The notes under the pieces are model-generated. The model saw only the letters and a program-made list of their open reading frames with translations, made no database searches and was not told where the DNA came from. Both the position numbers and the translations under genes were made by a program. Positions 1 to 6,874 of a stretch of DNA of 11,179 bases are shown in pieces. The first letter of the stretch is position 1, and the number at the start of each line of letters is the position of its first letter. Source of the DNA: Pseudoneurospora amorphoporcata (lineage: Eukaryota > Ascomycota > Sordariomycetes > Sordariales > Sordariaceae); NCBI GenBank assembly GCA_033297205.1, contig MU859525.1, positions 1-11,179 on the forward strand, read 5' to 3'.

Positions 1-2
1 AA

Positions 3-311
3 GAAAGATGTTGCGAGGTAGTTACGAGGTCGGTCTTGAGCATTGGGTCCGCTTTGCTCATGCCCAATGCCCGCAGCAGATGGGAGGACGCAGAACTGTC
101 CTGCGATACGGAGAACATCTTTGTGGCTTTCAGCAACGAGGGCATCGCGGGCGTGAAGTCGGCAGACCTGAGAGGCGGCAAGGTTTTCGTGATCATTGAC
201 GGAGGAGATTTCGACGGATGTAAATTGTTCGCTAGCTACTGGAAGGACGTCGATGAATTCTGCGAAAGAACATTACGTACGAAATACCCGCAAATATTCA
301 GAGGCGCCTGA
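3..311 (+). CDS. 3' end of an unrecognised gene (partial, enters from left edge)
   Basis: A frame open from the first bases of the window ends at TGA 309-311, giving about 102 residues without a start inside the window except an internal ATG at about base 60. The second half reads like a folded protein: a hydrophobic strand (KVFVIIDGGDFDG), then an aromatic and charged segment (ASYWKDVDEFCERTL) ending KYPQIFRGA. I do not recognise the family. An acceptor-like ...CCGCAG at about base 80 could mean the real exon begins at 81 and the earlier codons are intronic. No neighbour informs its function; the next confident gene starts about 1 kb downstream on the same strand. It could also be a decayed fragment. 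What is seen is only an open frame with plausible composition. Confidence 0.4.
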   Translation, partial: ERCCEVVTRSVLSIGSALLMPNARSRWEDAELSCDTENIFVAFSNEGIAGVKSADLRGGKVFVIIDGGDFDGCKLFASYWKDVDEFCERTLRTKYPQIFRGA

Positions 312-1060
312 GCCTGTCACACATGTAACTGGCCTAATATTGAAACTCGTTAGGGACGACGAGCAAATTACGTGGGGGGCAGTTGTAAGAAGTTAGGTCT
401 GTACACCTGGGCGTGACCATCAGAGGCCTTGTGGGGGGGCGTGCCGTAGTCCAGCCAAGACCTATCAATCAAATCTCCTTGGTAGTTAGGAGAGGCACTG
501 CCTGCCTTGCCCCTGTCTTTACAGACTGATTCGAACGAAGCACGGAAGGCATTTAGGCCTGTGCCGATGGGATGTTCTCGGATAATCCCTGACTGAGGTC
601 GATCCGTCATGGCGATGGTGATAATGTTCTTGAGACGCGGTTATAGAAGGGCTAGTCTTATCACGTGGTCAACTATCAGATTGACGGACGGTTAAAACTT
701 TAGGAACAATAGGTTAGGAAAATGATTGATTGGCGGCTTGGTTGGAGAAAGTAAAATGGGATAATAACTGCATTCGCCAAAAGTAGTTTGAAGAGGAGAA
801 GACAAGAATACAAGGGAGCCTTGCACGGAGTGTTCGAAGGCTCCATAATGTACGTGACTCAAGAGTGGATCACAAAGGAAAGAGTGGCTGGGGTGGCCAG
901 GTGACGGCCCAGATTCAGAGAAGAGTTGGGCCCACATACGGATGAACCTATGGGTGTGCGGATCACATTCCTATGTACCCTGGACGTCAGATTCGGACTA
1001 GTAGACCAGGCATCTCCCTATTTCGCAGCCCTAACCAGCTTCCCCGTATGCAGCTCTGAG

Positions 1061-1065
1061 CCAAT
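1061..1065 (+). promoter_or_regulatory. CCAAT box upstream of the JmjC gene
   Basis: The sequence GAGCCAATCAAT carries a CCAAT core followed by CA, the form usually bound by the fungal Hap/CBC complex. It lies about 240 bases before the proposed ATG at 1306, within the normal promoter distance. This is a motif match only; such pentamers are frequent by chance. Confidence 0.3.
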
Positions 1066-1069
1066 CAAT

Positions 1070-1154
1070 AAGAGCTGCCCCACATCCTAGTGGTTGAATG
1101 GGACGGTCCGCACCGACAAACAGGCTTGGCACCCTTGTCAAGAGCTGCCCCACA
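1070..1154 (+). repeat. 15-bp direct repeat, two copies 70 bp apart
   Basis: AAGAGCTGCCCCACA occurs at 1070-1084 and again at 1140-1154, identical over 15 bases. Both copies sit in the presumed promoter or early leader of the JmjC gene. They could be a duplicated regulatory site or the trace of a small tandem duplication; the bases between the copies are not similar. Confidence 0.45.
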
Positions 1155-1305
1155 CTCAACGGTGGTAGGAGCGACATTTGCAGGTTTGTCAAGCCTTGTC
1201 GCTAAATTCTTTGCTCACTCTTTTTCACGTCAACACCATCTCCGCATCTTCCCACTACATACAACCATCGTCCTCTCTTCCGTTCTTAATTCCAGCCGTT
1301 TCAAA

Positions 1306-3603
1306 ATGGAGGCGCTTAAGAGCGAAATTGAATCAATCAAACTCCAAATCCAACGCCTTTGCAGTTTTGCTGAAACCAATTTGCAAGAATCCACTCCCTC
1401 TTCTTCCTCCCCCCAAACCGACGTCATCTCTAGCGCTATCCAACAAGTTCTTGAGGTATTGAATCACATCGACAACAAGCTCAACGAATTAACAACCACA
1501 TCCTCAACATCCTCAATATCCTCAACATCCTCAACATCCCCACCATCGATACCAGACTCAACCAATACCGCCGGTCCTCCTCCTATCCCAAAACTTAACA
1601 GCATCGGGCCCAACACCCTCCAACCATTTACGAAAGACAACCTCGGGCTCAATCTCATCACCAACCTACACAAACTCGAAACAGATCCCCATTTCCGTGG
1701 GAAAGTCTGCGTGTCCATCGCAGACTTGGGTATTGATTGGAAAGATCTTGCTAAACGAGCTCTACCATTGCCGGATCATGATCAATTCGCGGTCCAACAC
1801 GATCGGGACGATGACGGGTTTTCACGGCTATACCTTTCTCACTCGACAACAATGACTTCCATCAATTTCGATTTCGACCTCAACCTGCTCACAGATGACA
1901 AGGCCAAGCAATTCCTTCAGGACATTGTTGAATCTCCTCCTCAAAACACCATACCCTACTACGTTGGGCCTATTGATACGTCTGGTATACCACTTGCTTC
2001 GCTTTTCCCATCCGGCGCACTTTCGATACTCGGCGACCTCCCTGGAATCAATACCTTGTACATGCACATGGGTGAGCGTGGCTCAGGGACTGCTTTCCAT
2101 TGTGAGGATGCCCACTTGCGCTCCTATAATCTGAATATCTATGGGTGGAAGCTCTGGATAATGATCGACCCGGATGATACCGCCAAGTTCGAGAGGATGC
2201 TTGCGACCAAATTTCCGCTCCACAAATGCAATCAGTCCGTACGGCATCTGAATGTCATGGTAAGCCCGAAGAGGCTACGCCAAGAAGGAATCAAGTTCGA
2301 CATCATTCGCGCTGGCCCCGGCGACCTAGTTATAACACGACCACGACAATATCACGCAATTCTCAATCAAACCCCGTCTCTTGCTATTGCAACCAATTAC
2401 ACCCTGCTTGGTGAACAGGCAATTCCACCTGCGTGGGTTGTTTGTCCGCGAGACGGGTTGTACAGTCTATCTCATGACAACCTCGAGAAGCTTCCCAATG
2501 AGCCCCCGACGAAAAAACGGAAAGCAAGCGCCACCGCTTTACCATATAGAAAAAGGAAAAACACTCGTCAGTCCCGAGGTATCAGCAATGTTGCCGGCAA
2601 CAACAATGTTAAACCGAGGTACTATCAAGATAACGAAGAGCAGAATAAGCAGCAGGATGAGCAGCAGGATGAGGAGGATGGTGAGGGGTATGCTCAGCGG
2701 CACGATCAGCAGCAGGAACAACAGGATAATCAGGAGGACGACAACGAGGAGGAGGAGGAGGAGGAAGACGAGGAGGACGACGAGGAGAACGAAGTGCACG
2801 ATCACCAACATAACCAGGAGCACGATCAGCAGCACCAAGCGCAATACAACCACCAAAAGTATGGTAACAACGAGAATGGCAATCAGAACAGCGACAATGA
2901 AACTGATGCCGATACCGATATCGAATCAGGTCGTCGACTCGCAAGCTTAACGATAGACCATAATGCGATCTTGCGGTTCATGTCAATCGTATACGCTTGG
3001 GACAGTGCGGACGATACATTGAAAAGCTCGTTCGCCTCGAGAAAGCCTACGGACGAGTTGTCAACTGCTAGACACTACGATCATCTACGACGAAAAGCAC
3101 AAAATCTCAGTATTTTGTACACCGTTTTGGGCATGTCAGCCAGTTTTCGGCTTTCCAAAGTCATGAAAGAAGATCAACATCGACATCGAATAAGCGGAAG
3201 TTGTATGTCAGCTGTGTTAGCAGGTCGTAGCATCGAAGACACTCCTGCAGCGCGGAAGGCATTCACGGCGGAAATATCTGAGGCTCGGAAGATCATGAGG
3301 ATGGTAGAAGGATACAATGGGCTTCTCTGCTTTTTACCCCTTGGGTTTGGTAGTGGGTTCACGTTAAGAGCTTTGAAGAGGTTTTCGAACAAAGGCCTCG
3401 AGACCTTCCGTGCCACCATTGCTCGGTATAAAAGCCTAATGTTGTTGAGTGAGGTGGGCAATGAGTTTCTACTTTCTGTTTGGGGTGAAGGAGAGTTCAA
3501 AGAAAGAGTGTTCCAAAGGAGACAGCTTGGCGAACTGCAAAACCTACCCAGCGAAGACCTCATTAAGTTTCTGACACCCATTCAGCCCGAGGATGGTATA
3601 TAG
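1306..3603 (+). CDS. JmjC-domain protein (putative Fe(II)/2-oxoglutarate dioxygenase)
   Basis: This intronless 765-residue protein is probably a nuclear JmjC oxygenase acting on a histone or another protein. The start at 1306 (CAAAATGG) is preferred; the frame extends upstream to about 1090 but has no earlier ATG. Domains in order: an amphipathic coiled-coil-like N-terminus (1-30); Ser/Thr/Pro-rich linker (about 28-100); JmjC fold at about 215-370. Within it GERGSGTAFHCED gives candidate iron ligands His265 and Glu267, Lys282 in YGWKLW matches the 2-oxoglutarate Lys, and RQYHAILN gives distal His350. A basic NLS-like stretch follows (401-421, KKRK and RKRK), then a Gln/Asp/Glu/His tract (about 440-540) and an unrecognised, mostly helical C-terminal region (545-765). 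The fold resembles KDM4/JARID-type JmjC domains, but no PHD, JmjN or DNA-binding module is visible, so demethylase activity is inferred. Convergent with the DUF6601 gene. Confidence 0.85.
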   Translation: MEALKSEIESIKLQIQRLCSFAETNLQESTPSSSSPQTDVISSAIQQVLEVLNHIDNKLNELTTTSSTSSISSTSSTSPPSIPDSTNTAGPPPIPKLNSIGPNTLQPFTKDNLGLNLITNLHKLETDPHFRGKVCVSIADLGIDWKDLAKRALPLPDHDQFAVQHDRDDDGFSRLYLSHSTTMTSINFDFDLNLLTDDKAKQFLQDIVESPPQNTIPYYVGPIDTSGIPLASLFPSGALSILGDLPGINTLYMHMGERGSGTAFHCEDAHLRSYNLNIYGWKLWIMIDPDDTAKFERMLATKFPLHKCNQSVRHLNVMVSPKRLRQEGIKFDIIRAGPGDLVITRPRQYHAILNQTPSLAIATNYTLLGEQAIPPAWVVCPRDGLYSLSHDNLEKLPNEPPTKKRKASATALPYRKRKNTRQSRGISNVAGNNNVKPRYYQDNEEQNKQQDEQQDEEDGEGYAQRHDQQQEQQDNQEDDNEEEEEEEDEEDDEENEVHDHQHNQEHDQQHQAQYNHQKYGNNENGNQNSDNETDADTDIESGRRLASLTIDHNAILRFMSIVYAWDSADDTLKSSFASRKPTDELSTARHYDHLRRKAQNLSILYTVLGMSASFRLSKVMKEDQHRHRISGSCMSAVLAGRSIEDTPAARKAFTAEISEARKIMRMVEGYNGLLCFLPLGFGSGFTLRALKRFSNKGLETFRATIARYKSLMLLSEVGNEFLLSVWGEGEFKERVFQRRQLGELQNLPSEDLIKFLTPIQPEDGI
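1501..1540 (+). repeat. 9-bp tandem repeat coding Ser/Thr linker
   Basis: About four to five copies of a nine-base unit close to TCCTCAACA encode a repeating Ser-Ser-Thr pattern in the linker between the N-terminal coiled-coil-like segment and the JmjC domain. One copy has a C-to-T change giving Ile. The repeat is in frame, so copy-number change would alter linker length without a frameshift. Confidence 0.7.
2630..2850 (+). repeat. Imperfect CAG/GAG/GAC triplet tract coding Gln/Glu/Asp-rich region
   Basis: Triplets CAG, GAG, GAT and GAC dominate, with a run of GAG codons at about 2748-2764. They encode an acidic, Gln-rich disordered segment of the JmjC protein (residues about 443-515). Such tracts often vary in length between strains. 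The same DNA gives long open frames in other frames and on the other strand, which are shadows of the low complexity. Confidence 0.75.
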
Positions 3604-4136
3604 GGTAGTCTTATAAGGCTGGACGTTACGTTCAAAATAAGCAGTATCAACCGTAGCTGTATTATTATTTTTTCTGCTAGTTTTTGTTCTTAATCAAGTC
3701 CGCCGTAGTATAGATAGCGGGACTCGGAACCCGAACACGTAAATCAACACTGTAAATCTTGTACGATAGGTGCTATAAATACCATCGTGAACGCAATTGA
3801 TCTATAGAATCACGTAATGAAAAGATGCTGAGGATATACTTGTTGTGGTCACCTTCTAGTAGAATAAATCCAACTCCGACAACTCGACGTTCGCTTCGGA
3901 AGCCGATAGTCCGTTTATTAAAGTGTCGGGTGCTCCATAAGGTGTTGAAGATTCCCCTTCTAACTCGTTTCATACGTAGGCACAAGAGAAAAGTTGGGAC
4001 AGGTTCCTGTTCCGGGCTGAGAAATGGCGTTTGCTCGTTCTTTTCTCGCATCTCTTTAATCAATCAATCCTTCGAGAGGTGCGGAAATGTAGCGAATAGT
4101 GATTGTATGGAGCTGTGTTTCTAGATATGGCGGTCA
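3604..4136. other. Convergent intergenic region, left part
   Basis: This is the 3' flank of the JmjC gene. A TTCAAAATAAG segment at about 3631-3641 could serve as a polyadenylation-type A-rich element, but fungal signals are too loose to call. Overlapping open frames of just under 100 codons at 3773-4063 (-) and 3825-4124 (+) have no recognisable motif, and the minus one lacks an ATG at its listed start. I see no supported gene. Confidence 0.4.
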
Positions 4137-4183
4137 GAACCCTAACCCTAGAGCTGTCTCAGCCAGCTCTAGGGTTAGGGTTC
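4137..4183. repeat. Perfect 20-bp inverted repeat containing telomere-type units
   Basis: The left arm at 4137-4156 (GAACCCTAACCCTAGAGCTG) is the exact reverse complement of the right arm at 4164-4183, with a 7-base loop TCTCAGC. The outer part of each arm holds nearly two CCCTAA/TTAGGG units, the telomere repeat of most filamentous fungi. The inner part (AGAGCTG/CAGCTCT) is not telomeric. The order is CCCTAA first and TTAGGG second on the plus strand, opposite to a simple end-to-end chromosome fusion. It can fold into a stable hairpin. It may be an interstitial telomere scar, a small foldback element or the end of a mobile element. Confidence 0.85.
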
Positions 4184-4663
4184 CTCAACTACTTGGTCGA
4201 TGTGGGTAGTCTGCCATCACTGTGGCATATGACTAACACTAATGTCCGCTGAATTCGGTGAGGGTAGCAGGCAACGCCCCAAAGTAGTTTAATTTAATTG
4301 TAATAAATTTCTAACATTAAAGGAACCTCCTTGGTCTCCCACCTCCCCAGACTGAGTACAACGTGTTACTATACTTATTCTCTGAGGTGGTGTCCCTCGG
4401 AGCTTATGCAGGGATCAACACCTCATTCAGCGCAACATGGCTAGACGAGACACCGGAGGCACTGAACTTGATGTTCACATCGAAGTACCTCTTATTCCCT
4501 CCGTCCTTGACCTTGGTGCGAGTAAACTCGCTGGTATTGTCCTACTACTAACACACTGTCTCAGTCGCACCGCCCGAGCCATTGGGATCTTCAGTACCAA
4601 GATAATTAATCCGCTGACGCGGGATTCCATTTTGTACATCCATCAGCCCAACCGCTTACTCCC
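4184..4663. other. Convergent intergenic region, right part
   Basis: This stretch lies between the telomere-like palindrome and the stop of the DUF6601 gene. It contains an AT-rich segment (about 4286-4322) and a minus-strand protein-like open tail described separately. The plus-strand open frames here (4363-4551 and 4437-4946) run antisense to that tail or to the DUF6601 gene and show no motif. Confidence 0.45.
4404..4541 (-). pseudogene. Unrecognised protein-like gene tail interrupted by three TAG codons
   Basis: On the minus strand a 45-codon stretch ends at TAA (4404-4406). It reads like a real beta-rich C-terminus: EFTRTKVKDGG, then RYFDVNIKFSASGV, then HVALNEVLIPA. Directly upstream, at 4542-4550, stand three in-frame TAG codons. 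Before them the same frame continues open for about 20 codons with similar composition (NYLGTEDPNGSGG). This suggests a decayed gene or an exon whose upstream intron ends at a TAG. A candidate intron of 56 nt starting GTACTG would remove the stops, but its donor is weak. I do not recognise the family. It lies about 120 bases downstream of the DUF6601 stop on the same strand and could be part of an older longer locus. Confidence 0.35.
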
Positions 4664-5947
4664 TCACACCTCCATATCCCCCGTCTTCCCTCTCCCCAGC
4701 GTCCCCATCTCCATCTCCATCCCTGTCTCCATCCCTGTCCCCATCCCTGTCCCTATCCCTGTCCTCATCCCCGACCTCCCGGTCTCCAGATGCAACCCAC
4801 TCCAGGTCCTTCCGAGCCTCTGGCTCCTCTGGACTTCAAACCTCCTCGTCCTCACCAAATTCCACACAAACAACACCACCATGTACGTAAAAATCAGCAC
4901 CATAGCACTAATCGGCCCCAAGATCGAAATCACGGCAAACCCATAACTCGCCCTCTTAAATGCCTCCTCTTCCCCAAGTGTGGTATCCAACCCGACCTGC
5001 ATCCCCGACAGAACCACCACAATCCACGCCGTCCCGCCTATAACCCACGCGCTGTTTTGCACGACAAACTGCCCGTACGAAGTCCATATAGCCATAAACC
5101 CCAGCGACAAAGGCCCCCGCGTGAACATGTAAATAAGGTTAAGTCGGTTCAGTCGTAATTCGCCGTAGATGAACCGAACGGCGATATTCTTGTATATCGC
5201 GTTTGGCGAAGCGAGCAGCTCGTCTACGAAGAGACGCCATTGATCCCAGGTTACTTCGCGCGGGAGGAGGCCCTTGACGGTGGCGAGATCAAAGTCGCTC
5301 TCCCTTTGCACCAGACCAACATAACTGAACAAAAATCCAAGCGCTGCTTGCCGGCTTTCGCATCGTTTGCATACTCCCGCGTCATCCTTCTTTTGTGCTT
5401 TGTCGTTTGCTTCCAGGTCTCTTTCCTGTTCCCCATCACTCAGCGCCACCACTGCTCCTCGACACCCCCCCTCGCCTTTACATGTCAACTCCCTTGTCCA
5501 AAACTCCCTCGTAAACAAAAACTTGCTAACAGGCTTCAGAAACACCCTGCCTCCTCCCCATACTAAGTGTTGCTCGAGCTTTTCAGTCACTATCGGCTCC
5601 CGATTCATAAGCACTTGTTGGTGCAAAGGGCGAGGCGGTACCGGACGCCCGGCTAGCCAAAGCAGATGGCGAATGGAGTGTAGCCGGGAGAGGTCGAATT
5701 CGCGGGCGATAAAAGAGGGCGAAGGGCCTTTGTAAAGCGATTCGAGATCGTCGATTGCTTCGTAAGGGCGGATGTTGCGGTGCGAGGCTGGGAAGAAGTG
5801 TGTGTAGGATGTAGAGGAGGGAGGGTTGGTAGTGGAATGGATGGTAGAGTGGGTGGTAAAGGAGAGGGGAAAGAGGGCTGTTTGGAAAGGAGTTGATGAT
5901 ACCTGATAGGATGGACTGTTAGTGCTCGGCGAGGATATGGACGTCAA
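4664..5947 (-). CDS. DUF6601-type fungal membrane protein
   Basis: A single open frame encodes 427 residues with the conserved features I associate with the fungal DUF6601 family, whose function is unknown. A Ser/Thr/Pro-rich variable N-terminus (1-55) is followed by the hallmark segment IRPYEAIDDLESLY near 59-72 and then FDLSRLHSIRHLLWLAGRP at about 84-102. RVFLKPVSKFLF (134-145) and a charged linker with four Cys (156, 162, 193, 196) come next. GFLFSYVGLVQRESDF (204-219), EVTWDQWRLFVDELL (231-245) and RFIYGELRLNRLNLIYMFTRGPL (258-280) precede two membrane helices at about 297-318 and 336-362. A basic stretch after the second helix suggests a cytosolic tail. The last 35 residues are a Gly/Met/Glu/Thr low-complexity tail made by a DNA hexamer repeat. 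The ATG at 5945-5947 is the natural start. Divergent from the NLR gene. The family call is from memory of its motifs. Confidence 0.8.
   Translation of the reverse strand: MTSISSPSTNSPSYQVSSTPFQTALFPLSFTTHSTIHSTTNPPSSTSYTHFFPASHRNIRPYEAIDDLESLYKGPSPSFIAREFDLSRLHSIRHLLWLAGRPVPPRPLHQQVLMNREPIVTEKLEQHLVWGGGRVFLKPVSKFLFTREFWTRELTCKGEGGCRGAVVALSDGEQERDLEANDKAQKKDDAGVCKRCESRQAALGFLFSYVGLVQRESDFDLATVKGLLPREVTWDQWRLFVDELLASPNAIYKNIAVRFIYGELRLNRLNLIYMFTRGPLSLGFMAIWTSYGQFVVQNSAWVIGGTAWIVVVLSGMQVGLDTTLGEEEAFKRASYGFAVISILGPISAMVLIFTYMVVLFVWNLVRTRRFEVQRSQRLGRTWSGLHLETGRSGMRTGIGTGMGTGMETGMEMEMGTLGRGKTGDMEV
4703..4770 (-). repeat. Hexamer tandem repeat coding the Met/Gly tail of the DUF6601 protein
   Basis: About eleven imperfect six-base units, alternating between CCATCC/CCATCT and CTGTCC/CTGTCT on the plus strand, encode the alternating Met-Gly, Thr-Gly and Met-Glu tail (residues about 393-415). 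Being six bases long, gain or loss of units keeps the frame. The tail lies after the last conserved block, so the core protein should tolerate length variation. Confidence 0.8.
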
Positions 5948-6770
5948 GTGGAAGTGAATGATGAGGATGGCAATTGGTAGGACGTACTGTTCTGTATGTC
6001 GTTTGGATTTGAGGGTTGGAACTGTCGGAGGATGTTATCCGGTTTGGACTTGATGGGGGGTTTTGGTCCATATCTGGCTCAGGAGCTATCGTGTTTATAG
6101 TGACAATGATCGTGCTCGCGGCGTTGGTATTTCGTGCCGTTTCCCGTCTTCAGTCGGTAGTAGCTACGTCGATGTAGTTGCACCAGAACTCCAACTGCGC
6201 GGCTGATGCTTTCATAAAAGTAAGAAACCACACAGATAAAGTGCAACACCCAAAGAAAAATAAAAATATCTCCTTCAAACACCCTCCATTACCCGCGAAA
6301 CAGGACCTCCAGCCCATTAAAGTTTAATTCATTGGCTAAAGCCCATCGCGCTATCATTTCAGCTGCAGCAGCAGATGCCCCATAGGGCACAACCAATCCT
6401 CCAAGTCTCAAATCGCTAACCTACCGGCGTCGTTGGTGGGCCAACCAAAAGTGTACCTAGCCGCCGAAGCTAGTCTCGATGGTCGGATGCACCCAATCAA
6501 AGGCTCCAGCCTAGCACATAAGCCAAGTCAACACCGGGCACCAAACCCCTCATATCTAACCCCTCAGATCGAGATAATTGGGCATGGACGCTTCATATCG
6601 TTTTGGCCTTACTTCTACGTGAGGCTGAGCAAAGATCACCAAACCAGTTCGATTTTTAACACCAAGCATTTGAGTCCCTGCCTACGAGAAGCGATCGGTA
6701 TCAAACACTTCATCTACGCTATCAGACACAAAGGCCGAAGCAATTTCCACTTGGTAGTAACCCCGCTACC
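5948..6770. other. Divergent promoter region between the DUF6601 and NLR genes
   Basis: This stretch separates two divergent genes and probably holds both promoters and the NLR 5' leader. CCAAT cores occur at 6393-6397 (+) and, on the minus strand, at about 6332-6336. A minus-strand open frame at 6079-6282 (67 codons, hydrophobic start) has no further support. A plus-strand frame open from about 6433 with its first real ATG at 6487 ends at 6786. It would join the NLR in frame through the leader intron, so it is either leader or an N-terminal extension of the NLR. Its composition does not look clearly protein-like. Confidence 0.45.
6094..6099 (-). promoter_or_regulatory. Possible TATA box of the DUF6601 gene
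   Basis: TATAAA is present on the minus strand about 147 bases before the ATG at 5947, a plausible distance for a fungal core promoter. It is a single motif match with no other support. Confidence 0.25.
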
Positions 6771-6828
6771 GTATGTCAAAGGTTAATACGCAATATCCGC
6801 CGTACGGGTATACTAATACCATTCTCAG
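6771..6828 (+). other. Probable spliceosomal intron in the NLR 5' leader
   Basis: The 58-base segment starts with GTATGT, a near-ideal fungal donor. It contains TACTAATAC, an almost perfect branch-point sequence, at about 6811-6819, and ends TTCTCAG a few bases later. Length, branch-to-acceptor spacing and all three signals fit filamentous fungal introns. An in-frame ATG at 6773 lies inside the donor site and would be removed by splicing, so it should not be used as the NLR start. The intron lies 46 bases before the preferred NLR start at 6875. It is therefore either a leader intron or a coding intron if translation begins at 6487. Confidence 0.65.
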
Positions 6829-6874
6829 TCGTGGCCGTACAAGCTCCTCTCCCGGTAGCCGAACCTTGATTACC

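Larger units (their letters stand above)
312..1305. other. Intergenic region upstream of the JmjC gene
   Basis: No convincing gene is visible. Two minus-strand open frames occur. One at 368-610 is 80 codons with a true ATG in a fair context (GCCATGA). One at 692-937 is 81 codons. Neither shows a recognisable motif, and both are within chance expectation for DNA of this base composition. The last 250 bases are the probable promoter and 5' leader of the JmjC gene, with a CCAAT box, a 15-bp direct repeat and a pyrimidine-rich stretch (about 1225-1300) just before the start codon, as is common in fungal leaders. Confidence 0.5.

Noticed and set aside
368..937. Minus-strand open frames of about 80 codons
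   Set aside because: Within chance length, no recognised motif, and no neighbouring feature supports them, although the one with ATG at 610 has a fair start context.
2539..2950. Several open frames with Arg/Thr or Leu/Val runs over the acidic tract
   Set aside because: They are other-frame readings of the triplet-rich Gln/Glu/Asp region of the JmjC gene.
3697..3735. tRNA-like start (GTAGTATAG, as in D-loops of Asp or Gly tRNAs)
   Set aside because: No anticodon stem, T-loop GGTTCGA or closing acceptor arm follows within tRNA length; only a short bulged stem forms.
3773..4124. Two overlapping opposite open frames of 96 and 99 codons
   Set aside because: No motif; the minus one relies on a TTG start and they overlap each other almost fully, so neither is supported.
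4137..4183. Telomere-telomere fusion point
   Set aside because: A fusion would read TTAGGG then CCCTAA; here the order is reversed and the arms include non-telomeric bases.
4437..4946. Plus-strand open frame of 169 codons with Pro/Ile/Val repeats
   Set aside because: It is antisense to the DUF6601 tail, and its repeats are the complement of that gene's hexamer tract.
6377..6390. Short palindrome TGCCC-CATA-GGGCA as an operator
   Set aside because: Five-base arms arise often by chance, and nothing else supports a binding site.
6773..6874. ATG at 6773 as the NLR start
   Set aside because: It lies within GTATGT, the donor of a strong intron, in a poor start context; the ATG at 6875 has an ideal ACCATGG context.
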